DNA of 13,976 nt from Stramenopiles sp. TOSAG23-6 (taxonomy: Eukaryota > Sar), in assembly GCA_900128565.1 (NCBI GenBank), contig LT636151.1, positions 1 to 13,976 of the forward strand. The letters are read 5' to 3'. Both the position numbers and the translations under genes were made by a program. The notes below the pieces were generated by a model. The model did not search any database and was not told the origin of the DNA. It saw only the letters and a list, made by a program, of their open reading frames with translations. Positions 1 to 6,916 of this stretch are shown piece by piece (position 1 is the first letter of the stretch; each line of letters opens with the position of its first letter).

Positions 1-54
1 TTTGTACCTAACAATTTTTTTTAGATTTTTTTGAAATATTTTTCCAAAATACAT
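1..54 (+). repeat. Introner-like intron, 3' part only (copy 1)
   Basis: The window opens inside a copy of the repeated intron. It has the TTTGTACCTAAC core, a T-rich tract, GAAATATTTTTCC and the end AAAATACAT at 54. It matches the 3' half of the complete copies at 113-221 and 8205-8306. If it splices like the others, the exon resumes with G at 55, and the ATG at 53-55 straddles the junction and need not be a start codon. Confidence 0.75.
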
Positions 55-416
55 GGGCAACCAAACTGCTCTTGAGCAAGAAATGCTGCTGGAAGCGGAT
101 ATTAATAAAGATGTATGTTTTAGTTTTTTTTTAAACAAAAAAATCGAGTTTTTTTTTCGTACGAAAATTTGTACCTAACAAATTTTAGTTTTTTTTTTTG
201 AAATATTTTTCCAAAGTACAGGGCGTTCTTTCAAAAGAGGAGAAATTGAATTTTGTTAAGAAAAAGAGTAAGAGCATTGGAAGACGAAAAAAACGAAAGA
301 AGAAATCAAAAAAAGACTTGTCCTTTGATTTTGATGATACAAGTAAAATGGTACTTTTAGGGGTTGGAGTAGCTACTGTTGCAATAGGTGTATTTTTTTA
401 TATGAAGAGACGGTGA
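55..416 (+). CDS. Small lysine-rich tail-anchored membrane protein, 5' partial
   Basis: Exons 55-112 and 222-416 join in frame across the repeated intron at 113-221 (GAT|GGC, phase 0) and end at TGA 414-416. About 83 residues are visible. The first is an acidic, glutamate-rich stretch, followed by a strongly basic Lys/Arg block (residues about 30-52 of the visible part), an Asp/Phe-rich patch, and a single hydrophobic segment of about 19 residues (MVLLGVGVATVAIGVFFYM). The protein closes with KRR. One C-terminal membrane helix followed by a short basic tail is the layout of tail-anchored proteins inserted post-translationally, with the N-terminal part in the cytosol. An ATG at 53 would give a protein starting MGN, but it overlaps the expected 3' end of the preceding repeated intron, so the gene probably continues upstream. 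I do not recognise the family. The junction is GT-AG and well supported; the function is unknown. Confidence 0.7.
113..221 (+). repeat. Introner-like intron, GT-AG (copy 2)
   Basis: This is a 109-nt intron, GAT|GTATGT...GTACAG|GGC. It carries T tracts, TTTCGTACGAAAATTTGTACCT followed by AAC, then GAAATATTTTTCC. Excision keeps the reading frame from an acidic N-terminal segment into the basic segment. The exon ends in AT while the intron ends in AG. The five AT-ending copies have AT at that last position, so this copy could be one in which AT became a canonical AG. Confidence 0.85.
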
Positions 417-595
417 GAAATCCACAACAAAAGTCTTCTAGAAACACGAAATCCACAATTTTAGCAGTTACTTGCAATTGCTGTAAGACTTTTGATTTTG
501 ACTTGTGACAATAAAATAAACAAAAAATAAGCGTCTACTACTTTTAAGTCTTTTATAGTTCATTATTTCAGGAACACTATAGTAGCACTATAATT
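417..595 (+). other. Spacer: 3' UTR stem-loop, possible poly(A) signal, 3'-splice-like site
   Basis: The spacer between the tail-anchored gene and the next gene holds three things. First, a perfect 10-bp inverted repeat, CAAAAGTCTT at 428-437 and AAGACTTTTG at 485-494, encloses a smaller hairpin (AGCAGTT/AATTGCT with one G-U pair). Second, AATAAAATAAA at 510-520 could be a polyadenylation signal, but its use in this organism is unknown. Third, TTCATTATTTCAG ending at 571 is a classic 3' splice-site-like sequence just before the next ATG and could serve a 5' UTR intron or trans-splicing. None of these is proven. Confidence 0.4.
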
Positions 596-1390
596 ATGTC
601 CCATCACCATCAATCTGGCTATGGCTCTCAAAATACCGGAAATTCATTAGGTAGTCGAAGTTGTATACGTCAAAGTAGAACGTTTCGTCGTCTCGAATCG
701 GGCAACGCAATGAAAGGTTTACTTGGACATGCTAACTTATCTTGGGATGAGAATAGAAAAGAAGGGGCATATTCTGGACAGGCTTTATATGACGCTGATA
801 GAGGTATCAATGGGATGGACATTGGATTTGACAGAGGAGTGAATAAAAGACGACAAAATCAGTCACTTCACAATAAAAAAAAATCACAACAATGGAAAAA
901 AGCTCCAATAGTCAGTGGTTTAGCACGAAAGAGATGGGAGGAAGAACAGATGGGGAAAGCAACTATATCTCTAGATATGGGAGGTGAATGTAAACATTCC
1001 GACATCCATTCAAGCATAGAAGTGAGGTCATTTGTTCCAAATAGTAAAAGTAATCTTTCAAATGCAAAAAACACGAAAAACAAAAAAAACAAAATAGTGA
1101 AAGGTAAAGGACGTAGCGACGGAACTTTTGGTATTCATTCATTTGAAAACGGTGTTCAGTCTGCACCACCTAAAACACTCCTGGTAAAATGTGCAGATGA
1201 GACAAATAATATAATATCAAAGACTAATACTCAATCAATACCAATGAACCCTAACCCTAACCCTAATAAAAAAAAAATAGAAAAACCAGAACAAAGTCAA
1301 GTTACAACTGTTACACGAAATACACGAGTATCAAGAAATGGCAGTAGCAGATGGAGAACTTCAAATTCTACTTATGGTAACCATATCTAG
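596..1390 (+). CDS. Hypothetical basic, disordered protein
   Basis: This is a single open frame of 264 residues from ATG 596 to TAG 1388-1390. I do not recognise the family. The N-terminus is His/Ser/Gly/Gln-rich. Residues about 25-130 are the most protein-like part, with a mix of Arg, Trp, Asp and Gly and the segment GLARKRWEEEQMGKATISLD. Residues 155-172 are Asn/Lys-rich low complexity (NAKNTKNKKNK). Near residues 217-227 the sequence NPNPNPNKKK is encoded by three exact CCCTAA telomere-like units. Basic residues and Ser/Asn dominate, and there is no signal peptide or membrane segment, so a cytosolic or nuclear protein is most likely. No intron is needed. A TTCAG 3'-splice-like site lies 25 nt upstream of the ATG. 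The reading frame is convincing by length and by absence of a better frame; the function is unknown. Confidence 0.7.
   Translation: MSHHHQSGYGSQNTGNSLGSRSCIRQSRTFRRLESGNAMKGLLGHANLSWDENRKEGAYSGQALYDADRGINGMDIGFDRGVNKRRQNQSLHNKKKSQQWKKAPIVSGLARKRWEEEQMGKATISLDMGGECKHSDIHSSIEVRSFVPNSKSNLSNAKNTKNKKNKIVKGKGRSDGTFGIHSFENGVQSAPPKTLLVKCADETNNIISKTNTQSIPMNPNPNPNKKKIEKPEQSQVTTVTRNTRVSRNGSSRWRTSNSTYGNHI
1249..1266 (+). repeat. Telomere-like (CCCTAA)3 inside a coding region
   Basis: Three exact CCCTAA units lie in frame in the hypothetical gene and encode Pro-Asn repeats, followed by a lysine run from an A-rich tract. The same motif family recurs at 1438-1449 and 1753-1766 (opposite orientation) and, degenerate, at the 3' end of the bHLH gene (3489-3518). 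Confidence 0.85.
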
Positions 1391-1470
1391 AATTATATCA
1401 AGTATCAGGTAGCTGTGTAATCTAGTGTAATAGAACATTAGGGTTAGGGATACTTTGTTGACGTTTTTCA

Positions 1471-1511
1471 AATGTTTTTTTCGTACGAAATTTTGTACCT
1501 AACAATTTTTC
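1471..1511 (+). repeat. Solo or degenerate copy of the intron core outside coding sequence
   Basis: The stretch contains TTTTTTTCGTACGAAATTT followed by TGTACCTAAC and AATTTTTC, matching the central part of the coding-region introns. The usual tail GAAATATTTTTCC is missing. It lies about 90 nt downstream of a stop codon, so it is either an intron in a 3' UTR, with possible ACAT ends further downstream near 1549, or a decayed insertion. Confidence 0.7.
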
Positions 1512-1805
1512 AATAAAAGACACTATAACTATAGCAGTATTTACATTAAAAAATGATCTTTTGAATTTTTTTTTACATATACAATATAATAAACATATTG
1601 TGTAATCTCGACAAGTAGTAGTAGACGCGACGCAAGCCACTAGTTAGCATTATTTTCGACTTACTATTTAGCAATCTCGAAAATTCTGAAAAGTATAAAC
1701 CTGATAACTTCATTTTCAAATTTTCGAAATTTCGACTGGCGCTGGCTATAGCTAGGGTTAGGGTTAAATAAATATCCTTGGCGGCTAAACACAGACAGAG
1801 AGAGC

Positions 1806-1855
1806 GCAGCTGCATCTGGAGCGGTAATTACCAAAAGCAGCTGCGGGTGAGCGGT
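1806..1855 (+). promoter_or_regulatory. Duplicated GCAGCTGC/GAGCGGT module (E-boxes) upstream of the bHLH gene
   Basis: The palindrome GCAGCTGC occurs at 1806-1813 and 1837-1844. Each copy is followed after 4-5 nt by GAGCGGT (1819-1825 and 1849-1855). The copies are 30-31 bp apart, close to three helical turns. The block is GC-rich in AT-rich surroundings and ends 117 nt before the bHLH start codon. CAGCTG is an E-box, the class of site bHLH factors bind, so autoregulation is a reasonable inference. The repeat is seen directly; the role is inferred. Confidence 0.45.
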
Positions 1856-1972
1856 CCAAGTTCTTCTACCAACTCTGTAATTAGATTAATGGTACTATAA
1901 TTTAAAATTTCCATCGCAAATTACGTGAAGAGTTTGATCTTGTAAAGTGTAAATAAAAATCACTCAGAATTA

Positions 1973-3530
1973 ATGTGGAATAACGGGACGAATGCACTTC
2001 CTGTAGATTTGAAGAGGCTAGATAACTTACGTAACTCTAAAGACCCTATGCTGCTGCTGCCGAAAAGTAGCCAGCAAGCAGCATGTAATAGTCTTGCTTG
2101 GATTGCAGAAATTGCCGATGAAGTAAGAAAGCAAGATTCGTCGACAATTACGTCAAATGCGTCAATAGCTGCGTTACAGAATAATAAAACTGTTCCACGC
2201 GGGTTCAATCCAACTGAGTATAGTAGTAATTTCACGTATACACAAATGAATACACAACCTAAAGTACATAGACTTATACAATCAAAATCACCCATACAAC
2301 AACAGCAGTTTATGCCATCCCCGGAAGGTAACCATTCAAGTTATATAGGTGACGTATATCATACTGGAAATAATATAAATGCCGCGTATGCCTCTCATGG
2401 GCCTGGTCGTAATCAATCCAGGTACGAAAATAGTAATTGTTTGTCGAATAGCCCTAATAGAACAAATGCTTTGAATATGAATAGATTACAATTTGCGCAG
2501 AATAATAATTCTAATTTTTTGTTTCCTAGGCGAATGACATCTCACCAGAGCATTGCGTTCCAAAATTCCAGTGCCTATGCACAACAAGCTCAAATGAATC
2601 ATTCCATGCCTGGGTACGTTTTCGTCATGAATTTCATTTTTTTTTTGGTACGAAATTTTGTACCTAACATTCTTGTTTTTCGAAATATTTATTCACAATA
2701 CAGTTTGACAACTGGAATGACAACAGGATTGAAGCGCAAATTCATGGGGGACATTATAGACCCATCAATGGCAGACAGCATGTGTGTTTTATTTTTTTTC
2801 AATTTCGAATTTTTTTAATATGAAATTTTGTACCTAACATTTTTAGTTTTTTTTTAAATATTTTTCCAAAATACATCCAACGAAACAGAAAATTACTGAA
2901 ACTATCTGCACCTCCACCACCCTATATGTCACAACAATCTAATTTAGTTTTTCCTAACCGTAACTTTTCAGGCCGAGTTGGAAACAATCAAATACAAAAA
3001 AGTAAAGCACCAGTTCGACGCCCACGGCCAAAAAAAGGCCCTTTAACTGCCGAAGAGAAGCTGAGACGTAAAAAGCAGCATGCTGATGTTGAACGAAGGC
3101 GGAGTGCTCGCATTATTAGTTTATTCAATACCTTACGAAGAGTTTTACCATCGCAGAATGTATGTTTTANTTTTTTTCNAANTCNAAANTTTTTTTTTTA
3201 TAGTAAATTTTGTACCTAACGAATTTTTTTTTGAAATATTTTTTCAAAATATATGATTTGGAATACGTTGGTCCGGGTATTTCGGCGTCTTTAGTGAAAA
3301 AAAATGCAACACCGGTCAAGAAAAAAAAGAAACGGTCTAATGTGAATACAGTTGTTTTAGATAAGGTTTCCGTTTTGTCTCAGGCAGTGAATCGTATTAA
3401 AAAGCTGGGAGCTACACTGAGGGCAGCTGGCAAATTGGTAGTTTCTACTGTTACGTCTGATGGTGGTAAACCTACAGGGACATCTGGTAAACCTAACCCT
3501 AAACCTAATAAGAAGAAAGATAATAAATGA
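1973..3530 (+). CDS. bHLH transcription factor, four exons
   Basis: Exons 1973-2613, 2704-2781, 2877-3159 and 3255-3530 total 1278 nt in one frame, giving 425 residues and TGA. Residues 1-250 are Asn/Gln/Ser-rich and disordered, as in activation regions. Basic region plus helix 1 lie at about 300-332, with HADVERRRSARI followed by a hydrophobic helix ending RRVLPSQN. Helix 2 lies at about 367-390 (VLDKVSVLSQAVNRIKKL). His308 and Glu312, with Arg313-315, are the DNA-contact signature: Glu reads the CA of E-boxes. The following position is Ser, not the Arg that gives CACGTG preference, so a CAGCTG or CACCTG type site is plausible. The loop is unusually long (about 33 residues, Lys-rich) and exon 3/4 is joined inside it. 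The C-terminus is a PNPKPNKKK tail. It should act in the nucleus as a dimer. Three repeated introns interrupt it. Class assignment is firm; subfamily is not. Confidence 0.88.
2614..2703 (+). repeat. Introner-like intron, GT-AG (copy 3)
   Basis: This is a 90-nt intron, GG|GTACGT...ATACAG|T, phase 2. It has the GGTACGAAATTTTGTACCTAAC-type core split by a T tract and a variant tail CGAAATATTTATTC. It is a multiple of three and has no in-frame stop, so retention would add 30 residues without breaking the frame. The exon end is GG, so there is no AT duplication at this site. Confidence 0.8.
2782..2876 (+). repeat. Introner-like intron ending in AT (copy 4)
   Basis: This is a 95-nt intron, AGCAT|GTGTGT...ATACAT|CCAA, phase 2. 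It restores the bHLH frame as AT|C, Ile. The core is ATGAAATTTTGTACCTAAC and the tail is AAATATTTTTCC. AT precedes the 5' end and also ends the element, so GT-AT, TG-CA and AT-AC readings give the same mRNA. The first in-frame AG downstream (ACAG at about 2891) would also keep the frame but would remove five residues. Confidence 0.78.
3160..3254 (+). repeat. Introner-like intron ending in AT, inside the bHLH loop (copy 5)
   Basis: This is a 95-nt intron, AAT|GTATGT...ATATAT|GAT, phase 0, with five N bases in its T-rich first half. The core is TAAATTTTGTACCTAAC and the tail is GAAATATTTTTTC. Removing it joins helix 1 to the loop and helix 2 in frame. The next AG downstream (in TTTAG, near 3290) is out of frame, so an AT end is the simplest solution. 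Confidence 0.8.
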
Positions 3531-3753
3531 TAAATGAAAATTTTACCCTGAAAAGAATTACAACTTAATTAATTTACTTTTATAAAAAGTGAATACATAA
3601 TTTAGCTTCCTTAGGCTAGCCGTCCTATCCATTCAACTTTTCATACTTACATGTATTACATTTTCTATTTGAATTTTTTTAGCTGTAACCAACAAAAGTT
3701 TTACATATAAATATTAACTTTTTCAATACAATGTAGTAAAAACAATTTTAGTT
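3531..3753. other. Convergent 3' spacer
   Basis: A 223-nt AT-rich spacer separates the convergent ends of the bHLH gene (+) and the large minus-strand gene. It contains a small perfect hairpin, ACTTTT-ATA-AAAAGT (3576-3590). It presumably holds both 3' UTRs. I see no other feature. Confidence 0.5.
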
Positions 3754-6627
3754 TCAACCATCCAGAGTTTTTGCCATGTCAAAAGGATCAATTTGCCTCG
3801 CTTTAGAATGTAAAGCAACAGTTACAAAAAAAGTACTTGCAAATTGAAGTGCCATTCTAGCTGACACTAAATCATTTGCGTCTTCCAATTTTATTCGTAC
3901 CAAAGATGCTAATTGACTTGCTCCAATGACAAGTTCATTCCAATCCTCATTGTTTAATCCTAAATGATTGACCCCATCACTATATGCAGTATAATGATCA
4001 GCATTTCGTGTAATTCCTTTTATATCTGTTGTATCAGTATTACTACTGAGTAAAGCTTGGTATGCTTTGCCAATATTAATACCATGTGCAGTCGCTGCAG
4101 TTTCAATTTTGTTGAGAATATCTTCGGCATCAGACACAAGACGAATGCCCTCGTGATAAGAGTTTCTTGTACTAAAATCATGACGCAATAAACACGTTAC
4201 CTCAAACCATTGCTGTGATAACTTTTCCGCAGATACAAGATTAGCTTCTTCTTGGGTTACGTCATCATCTCCCATTGCATCAGGTGCTTCTTCTAGTACT
4301 TTATTTTGAACATTCTCTAAATTGTCTAATTCATTTTTATTTGATAGTACATCCACTTGGTCATCTTCAACAATGTAATCAACTTCTATATCATAATCTT
4401 CGGCAACACATTCATCACCCATTGTCATTTCATTTTCATCACTTTCATATTCATCAAAAGGTGATGCTAATGTTACAGCGGATGGCGATACTGCAGCCTC
4501 TTCTATTTCAACTACATTTGATGTTTTCCTATTTTTGTCTAGATTATTGGCAGCCGCGGCGGCTGCAGCGACTGCCTTTGCACTAGTTATGTCTGAATTT
4601 GAAATAGTTTCTTGGGTTTCGTTTTCGGATTCTANTTTTGAACTTTTGTTTCGTTTTGTACTTCGTATTTGTGGGGATATTTTCTCTATTTGTGGACAAT
4701 TTGAAACATTTGGATCTAAAGCAACAGTCAAAGAACTTAGTCTGATTTTTGATCGTCTTCTTGCACCTCTTCCACTTTGAATCTTTGAATTTCTTATATT
4801 TGTTCTACTTGTCCGCTTACTTCCTCTACCTCTACCTCTTCTATTTCGTGTCAAACCTCGACCTCCTCTTTTATTACGAATATTTTTTCCCCTGATAAAA
4901 TATGATTGTCCATATGCAGCTACGGTTTTCTGATCAAGACCACGAAGCGATGGCTTTCTTGGTTCTAATCCAAGTGCCGCTCGCAAACTGCTAGTACTAG
5001 CAAGGCTATTGGTGCTATAAACACTTTCAGGTCTTGATTTTTTATCTCCATGATCCCAGAAACCAGCTTTAAAAGAATTTTTCATCCATTGGCTTGATCT
5101 AGATTCGGCTCTTTGTAAACGCTCTTTTCTAAGTGTTCGAAGCCTTGCACAGTCTTGGAGACTTTGTTGATTTCTTTGAACCCACTCTGCAACGAGAATT
5201 TTTGGTATCGTTCCACTATCACTAGTATTCGATTTATGTGATTTGTCTTTATCTGCTGTATCTGTTTGATTAATATGACTCTCAATATGTGTTTTTAGTC
5301 GTAACCGTTCTTCAAAATATTGATCCCGTAATCGTTTTAAATCCTCAATCTCTCTAGCTTCATCGCTTCTCCGTTTTTCTTCTCTTCTAGCTAAAATTTC
5401 ATGTCTCATGTCTTGTTTTATATCATTATTAATGACATCATCCACACCATTTGTATTATATGACGATGTTGCATGCATAGCTTGTATAGCAGTTCTTAGA
5501 ACATTTGATTGATCCTTGGAATTTGACGACTTTAGTATTGCTGTAGATAATTGAAAATCCGCATTTCTAGGAGTACTACCTGTTGGTGTATAAAAAGGTC
5601 GAAAACCACTGTCTAGTGCATAAGGGACAGATAATTTTACATTGGAAACATTGGGATTTTTACTTTTATTAAGGTCTTCCGATGTGTTTTTCATTTCAGT
5701 AGAATTTGGGCTTTGGTCACTTCTTTTCTGTCTTGTTTGCTGTGTTTTGCTATTAATTTGTTTCTGATTCGAAGTATGTCGCAGGGATTGTTTTTTAGGT
5801 TTCAGAGGTTTGTTATGGGGGTTACCTCGTTCATTTTGTTTTCGAGTTAAATCGATTTTCCTGCCTCGACCCCTACCTCGACGCGACATTCGTTTACGCA
5901 TACTTGGAACCCTTGGGGGAGATCCAAAGAATCCAAAACGTTTTGCCTTTGATGACGTTTCTTCATTTTGTGTATTTTTTGTATTTTTTGTATTTTTTGT
6001 ATATCGTGTATTTTGTGGGCTGGGGATACTCTTTTTTTGGCATTTTCCTCCAGTTGTCTCTAAACTATTAGTAGTATTATCTATTGTTTTGGAGGATAGC
6101 CTTTTTTTGAGGACACTCCTCGGAGAACACAAGGCAGCTGCACGCAGGACTTTTTCTTGTAGAGAAATACTATTTTTTTTATTTGATGATTTCTCAGCAA
6201 CAGAAGAAAGTCTTGGAGAAGTTGATTGAGGACTATCTATTCTTGGAGACGTTGATCGAGGACAATCTATATTACCTCCAAGGAAATGATCACTATTGTC
6301 ACTTCGTACTGATGTTGATCGGTTACGTACAGACAGTCCAATAGGAGGAGTACTAGGTGGCGTATGATGGATTTCAGAGGAGCCTCTATTTTTATTGGGT
6401 ACCTCAGGCAGCCCATCGGCGATCACATCTCCTGAATCAGGTCTTGCGATTTCGTCAATCCTTATTATTTCTTCTCGGGAATCTTCTATTGTTTGTTTTG
6501 ATTGTCTACGTCGATTTAATTTAAAAAGAGCCTTAAAACTTGCCGCACGCCTTCGACGCTTTGGATTAGGATTATTGCCTTCATCACTCTCCTCTTTCTG
6601 CGGCCGTGCTGAAGCAGCTGCTCCCAT
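3754..6627 (-). CDS. Large disordered protein, probably N-myristoylated, RG-rich, unknown C-terminal domain
   Basis: This is an intronless frame of 957 residues. I prefer the ATG at 6627, giving MGAAAS, which fits the N-myristoylation rule (Gly2, Ser6). An upstream in-frame ATG at 6687 would add 20 residues and hide that glycine. Next come basic runs (residues 20-45), an SP-rich part with two copies of a ten-residue repeat ending STSPR (about 120-139), Thr-Lys-Asn repeats (about 210-222), an RG block (about 246-256), a charged coiled coil (about 407-452), a second RG/GR-rich block (about 585-625), an alanine run (about 682-694) and an acidic stretch (about 725-766). Residues about 790-957 look folded and helical but match nothing I recognise. 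One N at 4635 leaves a residue near 664 unresolved. RG blocks usually bind RNA and myristate anchors to membrane, so a membrane-associated RNA-binding or cytoskeletal scaffold is possible, but that is inference. It is divergent from the peptidase gene. Confidence 0.75.
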   Translation of the reverse strand: MGAAASARPQKEESDEGNNPNPKRRRRAASFKALFKLNRRRQSKQTIEDSREEIIRIDEIARPDSGDVIADGLPEVPNKNRGSSEIHHTPPSTPPIGLSVRNRSTSVRSDNSDHFLGGNIDCPRSTSPRIDSPQSTSPRLSSVAEKSSNKKNSISLQEKVLRAAALCSPRSVLKKRLSSKTIDNTTNSLETTGGKCQKKSIPSPQNTRYTKNTKNTKNTQNEETSSKAKRFGFFGSPPRVPSMRKRMSRRGRGRGRKIDLTRKQNERGNPHNKPLKPKKQSLRHTSNQKQINSKTQQTRQKRSDQSPNSTEMKNTSEDLNKSKNPNVSNVKLSVPYALDSGFRPFYTPTGSTPRNADFQLSTAILKSSNSKDQSNVLRTAIQAMHATSSYNTNGVDDVINNDIKQDMRHEILARREEKRRSDEAREIEDLKRLRDQYFEERLRLKTHIESHINQTDTADKDKSHKSNTSDSGTIPKILVAEWVQRNQQSLQDCARLRTLRKERLQRAESRSSQWMKNSFKAGFWDHGDKKSRPESVYSTNSLASTSSLRAALGLEPRKPSLRGLDQKTVAAYGQSYFIRGKNIRNKRGGRGLTRNRRGRGRGSKRTSRTNIRNSKIQSGRGARRRSKIRLSSLTVALDPNVSNCPQIEKISPQIRSTKRNKSSKXESENETQETISNSDITSAKAVAAAAAAANNLDKNRKTSNVVEIEEAAVSPSAVTLASPFDEYESDENEMTMGDECVAEDYDIEVDYIVEDDQVDVLSNKNELDNLENVQNKVLEEAPDAMGDDDVTQEEANLVSAEKLSQQWFEVTCLLRHDFSTRNSYHEGIRLVSDAEDILNKIETAATAHGINIGKAYQALLSSNTDTTDIKGITRNADHYTAYSDGVNHLGLNNEDWNELVIGASQLASLVRIKLEDANDLVSARMALQFASTFFVTVALHSKARQIDPFDMAKTLDG
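5972..6002 (-). repeat. 9-bp tandem repeat coding Thr-Lys-Asn
   Basis: On the plus strand the unit TATTTTTTG repeats three times exactly, with a partial fourth. Read on the coding (minus) strand it gives Lys-Asn-Thr repeats. It is a simple in-frame expansion in a disordered part of the protein. Confidence 0.8.
6211..6270 (-). repeat. 30-bp tandem duplication coding an SP-rich decapeptide
   Basis: 6211-6240 and 6241-6270 are adjacent direct copies with 27 of 30 bases identical. They encode two ten-residue copies of the form ID(C/S)P(R/Q)STSPR. Each has Ser-Pro sites of the kind used by proline-directed kinases. Confidence 0.85.
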
Positions 6628-6916
6628 TATGCAATTATCAATGTCTATGTTACAGCAATAACAAATACGTGTGTTGTGCAAGTGCAAAAGATACTTCCAA
6701 GAAAGAAAGTACAGACATTGTGTAACTGTATTTTTCGAATTTAATATTCTGCGGCTTGCTTGAGCAGGTTTGTGTTGAAGAATTTTTTTTGAAAAGCTCC
6801 AAAAATTCGGATATCGTGCTTTGAGTAAATTTTGAAACTCTTCCTCCTCTCGCGTTATTCTTACAACTTTTATTTTCTCGATCTACGATCTAAAATTTCT
6901 GTGCATATAGTAGAAA
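6628..6916. promoter_or_regulatory. Divergent intergenic region, likely bidirectional promoter
   Basis: 289 nt separate the start of the minus-strand gene (ATG at 6627) from the start of the M16 peptidase gene (ATG at 6917). The two genes are head to head, so their promoters must share this interval. A T-rich run occurs near 6781-6790 and a pyrimidine-rich stretch near 6838-6850 (CTCTTCCTCCTCTCGCG). I see no TATA box or other named element. Confidence 0.5.

Larger units (their letters stand above)
1391..1972 (+). other. Intergenic region with telomere-like units and a solo repeat core
   Basis: About 580 nt lie between the hypothetical gene and the bHLH gene with no convincing coding frame. 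TTAGGG units occur at 1438-1449 and 1753-1766, both opposite in orientation to the CCCTAA units in the coding region upstream. A solo copy of the intron core is at 1482-1503. AATAAA occurs just after that core. TCGAAAATT near 1677 has an inverted partner AATTTTCGA near 1718-1727. A GC-richer block at 1800-1856 is described separately. The last 110 nt are plain AT-rich leader up to the ATG at 1973. Confidence 0.6.

Noticed and set aside
198-221. Open frame continuing upstream of exon 2 of the first gene, starting at TTG 198
   Set aside because: These codons are the conserved 3' tail of the repeated intron, not coding sequence.
1422-1815. Minus-strand open frames in the region upstream of the bHLH gene
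   Set aside because: They run through the repeat core and the telomere-like units and lack recognisable protein features.
2780-2874. U12-type AT-AC introns
   Set aside because: Shifting boundaries by two makes copies 4, 7 and 8 AT-AC, but the 5' ends do not resemble ATATCCTT, the core CCTAAC is not the TTCCTTAAC branch site, and copies 2, 3, 5 and 6 do not fit.
4275-6661. Plus-strand open frames opposite the large minus-strand gene
   Set aside because: They are low-complexity antisense shadows of a 2.9-kb frame with clear protein features.
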